Positions 31,346 through 39,248 of a stretch of 45,315 bases of DNA are shown here, piece by piece. How positions within the stretch are numbered: position 1 is the first letter of the stretch; each line of letters begins with the position of its first letter. Made by a program: the position numbers and the translations under genes. Where the stretch lies: assembly GCA_023249675.1 (NCBI GenBank), contig JAHFCE010000025.1, positions 1-45,315 on the forward strand, in the 5' to 3' direction. Under the pieces are notes generated by a model that was not told the DNA's origin, did no database searches, and saw nothing but the letters and a program-made list of their open reading frames with translations. This DNA is from Elusimicrobiota bacterium. GTDB taxonomy: Bacteria; Elusimicrobiota; Elusimicrobia; UBA1565; UBA9628.

Positions 31346-32880
31346 AAGTTCTGTTCCTGACGCTGCTGCTCGCGGCTCCGGCGAGCGCTGCGTCGGTCAA
31401 ACTGTTCGCGTTCGACGCGAAGGGCGGCGCGCTCGATGCGCAAGGCCTGGCGAGACGACTGGCGCGCGCCGACGAAAAGCCTCCCGATCTTGGAAAACTC
31501 CCGCTCTGGGCCGTTTCGGTCGACGGCAAGACCGCGCCGCAGCGCCTGAGGCTCTCCCAACAAGATAAGCTCGTCCTGGGCAGCTGGAACACCGCCGAAC
31601 ACGTCCGCCTCGAGCTCGTCTGGCCGGTCGAAGAGGACGGCTACAACGCGGTCGGCGCCGACAAAGGCGGCCTGGGCTTCGGCGATGGGGAGCTCGTTTT
31701 CCTCGATGAGGAAATTGCCGTCACGCAGTACGCGCGCTTCAAGGAATCCTGGAAGCGCCGTCTGAGCGACTGGCAGCCTCTCTATAAACCTGGGAAGAAA
31801 GCCAAGGAGCTCGCCGCGGCGGCCGCGGCCGCGATGGCCGAGGCCGCCAGCCAGAAGGAAACTCCCGCCCGCGTCAAAGCGTATCAACAGTCGCTGCAGG
31901 CGACCGCTCTCGCCTGGGAAAAGACGCTGTTCGAGCACGGCCTCCAGCACGCGCTCGACAAACGCCGCGGGCCCGGCCTGCGCTTCGGGCTGACCCTCGA
32001 TGAAAGCCTGCTCAAGCGTCTCGACGACCTGGACTGGATCGCCGAGGCCGCGCGCCGCTCCGGCGCTAACTGGGTGCGCCTCGTGTTCCGCGCCAACGCC
32101 GCCGACTTCCTTTACTCCTCACCGCGCTCCTTCAACGAATACGACGGCGTGATCGAGGAGCTCGCGCGCAACAAGATCAAGGTCATGGGCTGCGTGCTCG
32201 ACGCCACGCAGTGGCCCAAGACTTTGACGCCCACGCTGTACGCCGAACGCGTGAAGAACCTCGTGCTCCACTACCGCGGGAAGATCGCAAGCTGGGAGGT
32301 CGGCACCGAACTCAACGGCGATTGGCTCGGCGGCGCCAGCACTCCGTTTGCCCCCGAACAGGTCTCCCGCATCTACGCGGCGGGCGTCGACAAGGTCAAG
32401 GAACTCGACCCCGCGCTGGAAACGGTCGCCACGCTCTACGCGTGGGAAGAGACCGCCCCCGACCGCGAACACGCGCTGTCGGGCTGGCTTGCGGCGGCGG
32501 TCAAGCGCGGCTTCGGCCGCGGCCTCGACGTCGTCGGCCTCAGCATTCAGCCCGAGGACAATCCACTCGGCATGGGACTTGAGCGCGCCTTCGATGCCGC
32601 GGCCGAAGCCTTGCCCCGACAGAAGCTGCTGGTCTCAAGCCTCGGCTATGTGGAACAAGAGGAGCTCAAAGGCTACTGGTGGCTAGCACCCGATGACGTG
32701 GACGGCGCGCGCAAAGACATCGCGCTTCTCTACGCCACGGCCTCCTGCGCCATGCCGCGATCGCTGTGCGGCGGCTTCTGGTGGCAGACGCTCGATCAGA
32801 TGCTCCCCCCCGGGCGCCGCAAGGCGACCGACCTGTACAAAGTGTGGCGGCACACGCTCGATCAGCTCGGCCGGCGCTAA
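31342..32880 (+). CDS. Exported clan-A glycosidase-like protein (apparent CTG start)
   Basis: About 512 residues. Starting at CTG 31342 the protein begins with a signal peptide (LKVLFLTLLLAAPASA, cleavage after ASA). The N-terminal 230 residues hold a small beta domain and a long Ala/Glu-rich helical stretch (KELAAAAAAAMAEAASQKE). Residues about 235-500 look like a TIM barrel: SGANWVRLVFRANAADF, NKIKVMGCVLDATQWP, ASWEVGTELNG with candidate acid/base E323, VVGLSIQPED, and VSSLGYVEQEE with candidate nucleophile near E438. No ATG, GTG or TTG exists near the signal peptide. Substrate unknown; active-site roles are inference. Confidence 0.72.
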   Translation: MKVLFLTLLLAAPASAASVKLFAFDAKGGALDAQGLARRLARADEKPPDLGKLPLWAVSVDGKTAPQRLRLSQQDKLVLGSWNTAEHVRLELVWPVEEDGYNAVGADKGGLGFGDGELVFLDEEIAVTQYARFKESWKRRLSDWQPLYKPGKKAKELAAAAAAAMAEAASQKETPARVKAYQQSLQATALAWEKTLFEHGLQHALDKRRGPGLRFGLTLDESLLKRLDDLDWIAEAARRSGANWVRLVFRANAADFLYSSPRSFNEYDGVIEELARNKIKVMGCVLDATQWPKTLTPTLYAERVKNLVLHYRGKIASWEVGTELNGDWLGGASTPFAPEQVSRIYAAGVDKVKELDPALETVATLYAWEETAPDREHALSGWLAAAVKRGFGRGLDVVGLSIQPEDNPLGMGLERAFDAAAEALPRQKLLVSSLGYVEQEELKGYWWLAPDDVDGARKDIALLYATASCAMPRSLCGGFWWQTLDQMLPPGRRKATDLYKVWRHTLDQLGRR

Positions 32881-32919
32881 GGAGGAAAACCTATTCACAT
32901 CTAGTCCCCTGTTTCTAGG

Positions 32920-32925
32920 TATAAT
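32920..32925 (+). promoter_or_regulatory. -10 hexamer of the tRNA-Lys/tRNA-Glu transcript
   Basis: A perfect TATAAT lies 10 nt before the tRNA-Lys 5' end. The -35 is poor (TTCACA at 32894-32899, 20 bp away). Confidence 0.6.
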
Positions 32926-32935
32926 GCTCCTTTGC

Positions 32936-33007
32936 GAGCCGGTAGCTCAGGGGTAGAGCATGTGCCTTTTAAGCATGGGGTCGTGGGTTCGATTCCCACC
33001 CGGCTCA
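32936..33007 (+). tRNA. tRNA-Lys (TTT anticodon)
   Basis: Acceptor GAGCCGG/CCGGCTC, D arm GCTC/GAGC, anticodon loop CTTTTAA with anticodon TTT at 32968-32970, and T arm GTGGG/CCCAC with loop TTCGATT. The anticodon stem has two wobble pairs. The discriminator is A, and CCA is not encoded. Confidence 0.92.
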
Positions 33008-33024
33008 CAGTTTTTCGTTTTTTC

Positions 33025-33096
33025 GCCTCCTTCGTCTAACGGTTAGGACGCGGCCCTTTCAAGGCTGAAACACGAGTTCGATTCTCGTAGGGGGCA
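33025..33096 (+). tRNA. tRNA-Glu (TTC anticodon)
   Basis: The acceptor GCCTCCT/AGGGGGC has one G-U pair. The anticodon stem CGGCC/GGCTG has loop CTTTCAA (anticodon TTC), and the T arm ACGAG/CTCGT has loop TTCGATT. The discriminator is A and CCA is not encoded. It follows tRNA-Lys by 17 bp. Confidence 0.9.
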
Positions 33097-33120
33097 AGCT
33101 CTAAAAAGGCGTATTTATCG

Positions 33121-33155
33121 ACGGGGACGGCCGTGAGGCTGTCCCCGTTTTCATT
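33121..33155 (+). terminator. Intrinsic terminator of the tRNA-Lys/tRNA-Glu transcript
   Basis: ACGGGGACGGCC and GGCTGTCCCCGT pair over 12 bp (one G-U) around the loop GTGA, followed by TTTTCATTT. It touches the stop of the convergent gene. Confidence 0.8.
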
Positions 33156-34773
33156 TGCGCCCGTGCTTGCGGTTCGAGACGGCCATCCCTTGGGCTGACA
33201 CCGGCTTCCGGTAGAACAGCATGGGATCTTCGTTCGGATGGCTGTTGAGGAAGAGGAAGGAAACCTTGAAGCCGTACTTGGCGCTGAGAATGGGCGCCTG
33301 CGCTTCAAGGAACTCCTTGAGTTCCCTTTGGTTCTCGTTTTGCCAGACCAGCTCGCCGCGTTGGGCGGCCTGAGCGTCGCGGCCGCCCACATCGAATGAG
33401 AACACGACCTCAAGCGGAGCGCCGATCATCTTTTCGATCTCGGCCTGGTGTTTCTTGTAGATGTCCAGCTTATAAATAACTTTTTCGTCCAAAACGTCTT
33501 GATGCGGAATCTGGACGCGGGCCGACTTGGCCTCCACGAGAATGACCTGCCCTTTGGGCGAACGCACCACGGCGTCAAGCTCAGTGATGTACTTGCCGTC
33601 CGCGCCGAACATGTCGCGGCCACTCTGCATGACGACATAGCCGCGCTGGTCGTAGTACTCGAGCGTCGTAAGTTCATGGAGGACGCCGACGTAGCGGCTG
33701 TACATCACGCCTTCCTGAATCTTCTGGACGCCTCCCGTGTCTCCCTTGTACTTCTCGATGAGGCGATTGTAGTCGGCGCGGACTTCGGCGATGTCCTTGG
33801 CCGTCGGCGCCAGTTCGTCGACGTAGGCGAAACGGATGCGGTCGCCGAACTTTCTCTTGAACTCGGCCTCCCTCTGCTTCAAGTGATCCTTGATCTGCTG
33901 GTAGCCGCGCGTGTCGAAGCCCAGCACGACCTCATCCAGCCGACCCAGAGCCGCTTCGGCGTCCGCGCCCGGAGCGAAGTGCCGTTCGGCGGTCTTTAGG
34001 TAACTATCCACGCGGCGGATGCCCTCTGAAATCTCGGAAGCCGCCTTCTGCGGACCGGCCGGCGCCGGATGGAAGTAGACCTGGTGCGTATGCACGGCGA
34101 TCCGGCGATCGCCGTCATCGAGCACGCCGTCGACGAAGGTCAAAGTCCCCTCAAGGTGGGTATTGGCGTCGGCGACCTTGCGGTCCTTCGCGATCGCCTC
34201 AAGAGTGAGGAGCTTCACGCGGACATCGGCGATCGTCCCATCCATAACGTCGAGGCTTTCCTGCAGGCCCATGCGCGGCGAAAGCCGCGCAACCAGGCGC
34301 CGGATCTCCTTGTAGGTGGCGGCAGCACGGTCCATGATCCAGACGCCCTCGTCATTCTTGATGAAAACGGGGGCCGAGCGCCCGAAGCGACCGGCGACGG
34401 AAGAGGCGCTCCGGTCCGAGCCGCCCTGTCTCGCGCGCCCGGAATAAAGGACATCGATGCCTTCCTTGCCCGCCATGCCGGATGGATCGGCAGCGACGGC
34501 CGCGACGATCTCGCTTGTCTGCGCGCCAAGAGACTGGACGCTCATCCCGCCGCCCGCCGGAATTGAAGTCAGCAATTCCGGAACGCTCAGCGGGACCTGC
34601 GGCGATACGCCTTGATTCGTCAGGCTCGGAAGCTCCGCCAGCTGCGGCCCCGCCATGCCGCCGGACAGCGTGACGGTCGGGATCAGCGAGGCCGGCGTGA
34701 TCTTCGCCGCGAAACTCGACGCCGAGAGGCTCAGCGTCAGCGCGAGCAACGACACACGGGGTCTATGGGCCAT
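33151..34773 (-). CDS. Exported protein with a C-terminal PD-(D/E)XK nuclease-like domain
   Basis: A 540-residue protein. ATG 34773 gives a signal peptide (VSLLALTLSLSASSFAA after a basic start); the frame is open further upstream, but that part is not protein-like. Residues about 20-110 are low-complexity, and about 150-350 are helical (KIQEGVMYSRYVGVLHELTTLEYYD). Residues about 355-500 show the restriction-enzyme-like core: GYVVMQSGRDMFG, ITELDAVVRS with candidate D near 399, and VILVEAKSARV with ExK near 413-415. An exported nuclease of this fold is unusual. The function is unknown; a DNA-processing or envelope role is speculative. Confidence 0.7.
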   Translation of the reverse strand: MAHRPRVSLLALTLSLSASSFAAKITPASLIPTVTLSGGMAGPQLAELPSLTNQGVSPQVPLSVPELLTSIPAGGGMSVQSLGAQTSEIVAAVAADPSGMAGKEGIDVLYSGRARQGGSDRSASSVAGRFGRSAPVFIKNDEGVWIMDRAAATYKEIRRLVARLSPRMGLQESLDVMDGTIADVRVKLLTLEAIAKDRKVADANTHLEGTLTFVDGVLDDGDRRIAVHTHQVYFHPAPAGPQKAASEISEGIRRVDSYLKTAERHFAPGADAEAALGRLDEVVLGFDTRGYQQIKDHLKQREAEFKRKFGDRIRFAYVDELAPTAKDIAEVRADYNRLIEKYKGDTGGVQKIQEGVMYSRYVGVLHELTTLEYYDQRGYVVMQSGRDMFGADGKYITELDAVVRSPKGQVILVEAKSARVQIPHQDVLDEKVIYKLDIYKKHQAEIEKMIGAPLEVVFSFDVGGRDAQAAQRGELVWQNENQRELKEFLEAQAPILSAKYGFKVSFLFLNSHPNEDPMLFYRKPVSAQGMAVSNRKHGRK

Positions 34774-34779
34774 CGCGCC

Positions 34780-34785
34780 ATTGTA
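34780..34785 (-). promoter_or_regulatory. -10 hexamer just before the nuclease-like gene
   Basis: TACAAT on the minus strand ends 6 nt before the ATG at 34773. No -35 or ribosome-binding site is seen. The spacing matches other leaderless-type starts in this window. Confidence 0.35.
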
Positions 34786-34914
34786 GCCGATCGCTGAAAC
34801 ACAGGAGTTGGGCCCTTTGGGTGCCGACGGCCAGGCGTTGGGCCCAGCCGATCCCGGGCCGAAGGGCTCTGTCGCCCGGCCGCATTCCCTGACACAATAA
34901 GTCGACAAACCGCG

Positions 34915-36060
34915 ATGAAAGAAATAAACCCTGTTGTGTGCCTGCTGGGAGCCGCTCTCCTGCTCCTCCTGTCGCCGGCAAGGACCTTGTTTGCGGCGAA
35001 CCTCGATCCCGTTCACAAGAAAGAGCAGATTGAACGCGAATTAAAATACCTGCGTTTAGACCGGAACGCCGCTCTCACGAAAGAGTTGGAAGAACTCAAT
35101 GGGTCCTGGGCCGATTACCTTCACCCCTTTGAAACCCCGGAAAGGCGCGGACAGCTGGAGCGGCAGATCAGAACGGAAATCCCGCAGAAGATCGCCGCCC
35201 TGGAAAGCGAGCTAGCCGAGCTTGTTCGTCATGCGACCGTCCACCGCATCACGACACAGGGGCTATCTGAGACTGACCTTTCTTCTGTGCAAGGAAGCAG
35301 CGCATATTTTTTTCACAACGACCGCGTTTACCTGTTTGACGGCGATGCGGCGTTCGAAGCCTGGTTCTCGGAAAATCATATTCCTCCCTCGGAACGGGTC
35401 GACTACTACGCCAGCAAAGACCCGACGCTCAGGCGCTGTCTTGCAAATCCCGGGGTTTTCCCCGACAACTTTATTTCCGTTCAATACAAATCCCAGGGGA
35501 AATACCCGAATATTTGGGGCACCTATGCGAAAAGCCCTGTCCAATACTCGCTGAGAAAGACCAGCGAAGGGCGGATTCATATCATCATGAAGCTTTATTT
35601 GAAGTATTCAGGCCCTGAGGAGGAGCGGGGCGAGACCTTGGGGCAAATGAAGGATGTCTTCTCCTGCGTCGAAGATGTCTATGCGCGCAGCGGACTACAG
35701 CTCAATCTATTTTACAACGACGGGAGTTCTTATGGCGTCACCCCCTTGGAGAGCGACCACATCATTACACTCGAAAATGGGGAGGTGATTCGAGGGTATT
35801 ACGAGCTATGGGCCATGAAAAAAGTAGGGGATCATGGGGTAAAACTCACACCCGCAAAGCTGTGCACTCAAACGACTCACGAGATCAGCCACCTTCTTGG
35901 ACTCGACGACCTCTATCCCGATCCCGCTTACCCGACCCGCCCGGTGGGGCCGCCCGATGCGATCAATTACTGCACCTACAGCTCCACGCCCCTAGTCTAT
36001 AAGATTTATCCCGAGGACATGAAAATTATTGTCTCCCCGCTTTGCGGCAGCGCATTCTAG
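34915..36060 (+). CDS. Exported metzincin-like zinc metalloprotease
   Basis: A 381-residue protein with an N-terminal signal sequence (VVCLLGAALLLLLSPARTLFA), then a charged, probably coiled-coil segment (KKEQIERELKYLRLDRNAALTKELEELN). The zinc motif HEISHLLGLDD (H322, E323, H326, with the third ligand position D332) has the HExxHxxGxxD form of metzincins, where Asp may replace the third His. No Met-turn is obvious (INYCTYSS lies where it is expected). Four cysteines near the end could form disulfides. The gene is clearly less G+C-rich than its neighbours, which suggests acquisition. Substrate unknown. Confidence 0.8.
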   Translation: MKEINPVVCLLGAALLLLLSPARTLFAANLDPVHKKEQIERELKYLRLDRNAALTKELEELNGSWADYLHPFETPERRGQLERQIRTEIPQKIAALESELAELVRHATVHRITTQGLSETDLSSVQGSSAYFFHNDRVYLFDGDAAFEAWFSENHIPPSERVDYYASKDPTLRRCLANPGVFPDNFISVQYKSQGKYPNIWGTYAKSPVQYSLRKTSEGRIHIIMKLYLKYSGPEEERGETLGQMKDVFSCVEDVYARSGLQLNLFYNDGSSYGVTPLESDHIITLENGEVIRGYYELWAMKKVGDHGVKLTPAKLCTQTTHEISHLLGLDDLYPDPAYPTRPVGPPDAINYCTYSSTPLVYKIYPEDMKIIVSPLCGSAF

Positions 36061-36071
36061 CCCAAGAATCC

Positions 36072-36077
36072 TATAAT
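36072..36077 (+). promoter_or_regulatory. TATAAT -10 hexamer before dapB
   Basis: A perfect TATAAT ends 9 nt before the dapB ATG; no -35 is evident. The predicted leader is 0-3 nt. Confidence 0.45.
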
Positions 36078-36086
36078 GCCGGGTAT

Positions 36087-36779
36087 ATGCCCACCCCCCT
36101 GAAGATCGCGGTCTGCGGCGCCTCGGGACGCACGGGGTCTCGCGTCGCGGCGCTCGCCGCCGTGGATCCGCGCTTCCATCTGCTGGCGCGCATCGAGCGC
36201 GCGCAGGCGTCCGCATTCGAGGATGAAGTCGGCGCCTGCGGCGCGGTGATCGACTTCACCACACCCGAGTCCTGCGTGAAGTTCGCCGCCTCGTGCGGAC
36301 GCGCGAAAGTCCCCTTCGTGACCGGGACCACGGGCCTCACCGACGTTCAGCGCGCCCAGGTCGCCGCCGCCGCGCGCAAGACCGCCGTGTTCATGGCCCC
36401 CAATTTCAGCCGCGGCGTGACCTCGCTTTTGCATCTCGCCGAGGTCGCCGCGCGACATCTTGCCGAGTATGACGCCGCGATCCTCGAGACGCATCACAAG
36501 ACGAAGAAGGACGCGCCCTCGGGGACGGCCCTGCGCCTGGCGCAGGCGGTCAGCGCGGGCCGCCGCAGCGATAAGACCGTGCCGACGTCCTCGATCCGCA
36601 TCGGCGATGTCATCGGCGATCATAGCCTCGTTTTAGCCGGGCCCTTCGAGCGCCTCACGCTCTCGCACTGCGCGCAGTCGCGCGACGCGTTCGCGCTCGG
36701 CGCGCTTGAAGCGGCACTCTGGACCGCGCGCAAGCGCCCGGGGCTCTACGACATGCTCGACCTGATGGGACTGCGGTGA
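36087..36779 (+). CDS. dapB: 4-hydroxy-tetrahydrodipicolinate reductase
   Basis: A 230-residue NAD(P)H enzyme of the diaminopimelate/lysine pathway, which also includes lysA in this window. The nucleotide motif is GASGRTGS near the N-terminus; DFTTPES, VTGTTGL, MAPNFSRGV and the catalytic ETHHKTKKDAPSGTA block follow in order. It is slightly shorter than typical (about 240-270). ATG 36087 gives the correct N-terminus; the frame's earlier ATG-like start lies inside the upstream gene. The stop overlaps the next gene (GTGA). Confidence 0.95.
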   Translation: MPTPLKIAVCGASGRTGSRVAALAAVDPRFHLLARIERAQASAFEDEVGACGAVIDFTTPESCVKFAASCGRAKVPFVTGTTGLTDVQRAQVAAAARKTAVFMAPNFSRGVTSLLHLAEVAARHLAEYDAAILETHHKTKKDAPSGTALRLAQAVSAGRRSDKTVPTSSIRIGDVIGDHSLVLAGPFERLTLSHCAQSRDAFALGALEAALWTARKRPGLYDMLDLMGLR

Positions 36780-37051
36780 GAACGCCCAAGCTCTGGAAGT
36801 CTTGGGTCGCCCTCTTCGCGGAGGAAAGTCCCGAGGAGCCGCGCTTCGATCCGGTCCATCTCGCCGTCGTTCTTGTCGTCTGCCAAGCCGCCGTCGGCGC
36901 CTTGTTCTGGCTCCTGTGGACCGCGATGGTCTATGAGGGCGGTTTCTGCGCCGGCGAGGGCTGGTTCGGCAACGCCCTCGCGCTGATCATCCTCGCCGTG
37001 ATCGTCGAAGCCCTGCGGCGTGCGGACCGCCGCGCGCGCAAAGCGAAGTGA
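36776..37051 (+). CDS. Small membrane protein of unknown function
   Basis: A 91-residue protein, GTG start in a GTGA overlap with dapB. Two hydrophobic segments are seen (VHLAVVLVVCQAAVGALFWLLW and ALALIILAVIVEAL) separated by a short loop with GGFCAGEGWFGN. The C-terminus is basic (RRADRRARKAK). No family was recognised. It sits between dapB and folK with overlaps on both sides, so it is co-translated. Confidence 0.75.
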   Translation: MRTPKLWKSWVALFAEESPEEPRFDPVHLAVVLVVCQAAVGALFWLLWTAMVYEGGFCAGEGWFGNALALIILAVIVEALRRADRRARKAK

Positions 37052-37545
37052 AGTCTCGCCGCGCCTTGCTGCTGCTCGGCGCGAATCTCGGCAACAGAAC
37101 CTCGGCCTTACGCCGTGCCGTTGCGGGCCTCAACCGCCTCGAAGGCTGCCGCGTGCTCAAAACCTCGCGCCGGTATGAAACCGCACCGGTCGGTCCCAGC
37201 GACAAACCTTACTTGAATCAAGCCGTCGAGATCTCAACCGATCGCACCGCGATCGGCCTGCTCATCGAGGCCAAACGCCTCGAGGCCGCCGCCGGCCGTC
37301 GGCCCGGCATCCGCTGGGGCGCCCGCGCGCTCGACGTCGACATCCTCGCCCTGGGTAATGAACGCGTGCGCACGTCCTGGTTGAGCCTCCCGCATCCGGC
37401 GACGGCTGGCCGGGCCTTCGCCTTGGCGCCGCTGGCCGACATCGCCCCCGCCTTCAAGCCCGGCGGCCGCCGCACGGTGCGCTCCTTGCTCGCGGCTATG
37501 AAGCCGGACCCGCGAATTGTTAAACTGTGGCGAAATGGCCGATAA
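37048..37545 (+). CDS. folK: 2-amino-4-hydroxy-6-hydroxymethyldihydropteridine pyrophosphokinase
   Basis: A 165-residue folate-pathway enzyme adding pyrophosphate from ATP to the pterin alcohol. Motifs: LLLGANLGNR at the N-terminus, TSRRYETAPVG, YLNQAVEI, and the signature RWGARALDVDILALG with the metal-binding Asp pair, then LPHPATAGRAF. Length is normal. The GTG start overlaps the upstream stop (GTGA), and the end overlaps panB by 11 bp. Confidence 0.95.
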   Translation: MKSRRALLLLGANLGNRTSALRRAVAGLNRLEGCRVLKTSRRYETAPVGPSDKPYLNQAVEISTDRTAIGLLIEAKRLEAAAGRRPGIRWGARALDVDILALGNERVRTSWLSLPHPATAGRAFALAPLADIAPAFKPGGRRTVRSLLAAMKPDPRIVKLWRNGR

Positions 37546-38371
37546 GACCCCGCCTGCCGACCCCAAAGCCGTCACGGTCAGCACGTTGCTCGACCTCAAG
37601 CGCAAGGGCGTCAAGATCGCGATGCTCACGGCCTACGATTGTCCGACCGCGCGGCTGGCCGAAGAGGCGGGCGTGGACGTGATCCTCGTCGGCGACTCGG
37701 TCGGCATGACGAAACTGGGCTACGAGAGCACTTTGCCCGTCACGATCGAGGAGATGCTCCACCATACGAAGGCGGTCAAGCGCGGCGTCTCTCGCGCCCT
37801 GCTTGTGACCGACATGCCTTACCTCAGCTACGAGGTCGATCTGAAAGAGGCCATGCGCAACGCCGGCCGCCTCTTGAAGGAAGGCGGCGCGCACGCGGTC
37901 AAGGTCGAGGGCGGCAGAGAAGTCGCCGCGACGATCAAGGAGTTCCTCAAGATCAACGTTCCCGTGTTCGGACATCTCGGCCTCACGCCGCAGGCGGTCA
38001 ATCGCCTCGGCGGCTACAAGGTCCAGGGCCGCCGTCCCGAGGACGCCGAGAAGATCCTGACCGAAGCGCGCATTCTCGAGGGCGCGGGATGCTGCGCCGT
38101 CGTGCTTGAGTGCGTGCCGGCAAGCCTCGCGAAGGAAATCACCAAGCGCCTGCAGATCCCCACGATCGGCATCGGCGCGGGCCCGCACTGCGACGGGCAG
38201 GTGCTGGTCAGCGACGACATACTGGGCCTCTCCGCGGCGGGCCCCACCAAGTTCGTCAAACGCTACGCCGACCTGCGCGCGCAGTCGCTCAAGGCGATCG
38301 GCGACTACTGCCGCGAAGTCCGCGACGGGTCGTTTCCCGGCCCCGAGCATTCGTTCACCTCCCAGCGATGA
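37535..38371 (+). CDS. panB: 3-methyl-2-oxobutanoate hydroxymethyltransferase
   Basis: A 278-residue enzyme making ketopantoate in pantothenate/CoA synthesis. Signature parts: MLTAYDCPTARLAEEAG, ILVGDSVGMTKLGYEST, HHTKAV, VTDMPYLSY, VKVEGGRE, PVFGHLGLTPQAVN and IGIGAGPHCDGQVLVSDD. ATG 37535 was preferred to an in-frame TTG at 37517. It overlaps folK by 11 bp and the hydrolase by 4 bp (ATGA). panC is two genes downstream; panE and panD are not in the window. Confidence 0.96.
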   Translation: MADKTPPADPKAVTVSTLLDLKRKGVKIAMLTAYDCPTARLAEEAGVDVILVGDSVGMTKLGYESTLPVTIEEMLHHTKAVKRGVSRALLVTDMPYLSYEVDLKEAMRNAGRLLKEGGAHAVKVEGGREVAATIKEFLKINVPVFGHLGLTPQAVNRLGGYKVQGRRPEDAEKILTEARILEGAGCCAVVLECVPASLAKEITKRLQIPTIGIGAGPHCDGQVLVSDDILGLSAAGPTKFVKRYADLRAQSLKAIGDYCREVRDGSFPGPEHSFTSQR

Positions 38372-39246
38372 TTTGGCTGGCCGCAGCGCTCGCCCTCGCC
38401 GCGGCCGTGTACGGCCTTTGCTGGTGGGGCGCGGGCATCATCCTGCATCCACCGGGGATGTCGCCGATGGAGATCTTCCCCGAGCAGTTCGGCCTGCGCT
38501 ACGAGAAGATCGCGTTCAAGACGCGCGACGGCCTCGAGCTCAAGGGCTGGTTCATCCCCTCGATGACCGGAGATACGCGCACCGTTCTGATGTGCCACGG
38601 CTGGGGCGATAACAAAGGAGAACTGCTCCAACAAACCTATTTTCTCAATGCAAGCGGCGGCTTCAACCTGATGTACTTCGACTTCCGCTCGCACGGCGAG
38701 AGCGAAGGCGAGATCACGACGATCGGCGGCCTCGAGACGATCGACTTCGACGCGGCCGTGGACTGGCTTGAGACGAACCGCCCGGAGCAGGCCCGCAGCG
38801 TCGGCGTGTTCGGTCTGTCCATGGGCGCGGCCGTGACCGTCGCCGCGATGCCGAAGCACCCGGATCTACGCTGTGCGGTCGTTGAGAGCCCGTTCTCCGA
38901 TTACCGCACCGTCATCAAGCGCTGGGCCTGGAACCACTTCAAGGTCCCCTATTATCCGCTCGTGGCCCTGACCTTGCTCATCCTGCGCTCGCGCGTGAAA
39001 GATCCCGAAATCGACTCGTTCAACCCGGTCGAGGCCGCGCCGCATATCTCGCCACGTCCGCTGTTCGTCATCGGCGGCGTCAACGACCGCCTGATGACCC
39101 CCGAGGACGTGAAGAAGGTCTTCGCGGCCACGCGCGAGCCCAAGCAGCTCTGGATGGTCCCCGGCGCCCAGCACGCGGGGTGCCGCGAAGCCGCGGGCCT
39201 CGAGTACGAGACCCGCGTCATCGGCTTCTTCTCCAGGAACCTGTGA
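38368..39246 (+). CDS. Alpha/beta hydrolase, membrane-anchored
   Basis: A 292-residue protein beginning with a membrane or signal-anchor segment (WLAAALALAAAVYGLCWWGAGIIL). The serine hydrolase core follows: MCHGWGDNKGE for the oxyanion region, the nucleophile elbow FGLSMGAA, Asp in GGVNDRLMTPED and His in GAQHAG, in family order. The substrate is unknown; related proteins are annotated as BAAT/peptidase S9-like or YqkD-type hydrolases. It lies between panB and panC with 4-bp and 2-bp spacing, so it is expressed with pantothenate genes, but a role in that pathway is not implied. Confidence 0.85.
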   Translation: MIWLAAALALAAAVYGLCWWGAGIILHPPGMSPMEIFPEQFGLRYEKIAFKTRDGLELKGWFIPSMTGDTRTVLMCHGWGDNKGELLQQTYFLNASGGFNLMYFDFRSHGESEGEITTIGGLETIDFDAAVDWLETNRPEQARSVGVFGLSMGAAVTVAAMPKHPDLRCAVVESPFSDYRTVIKRWAWNHFKVPYYPLVALTLLILRSRVKDPEIDSFNPVEAAPHISPRPLFVIGGVNDRLMTPEDVKKVFAATREPKQLWMVPGAQHAGCREAAGLEYETRVIGFFSRNL

Positions 39247-39248
39247 CC

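Noticed and set aside
34774-35016. N-terminal extension of the nuclease-like protein by 81 codons
   Set aside because: It would bury the signal peptide and overlap the divergent metzincin gene; ATG 34773 places the signal peptide at the N-terminus.
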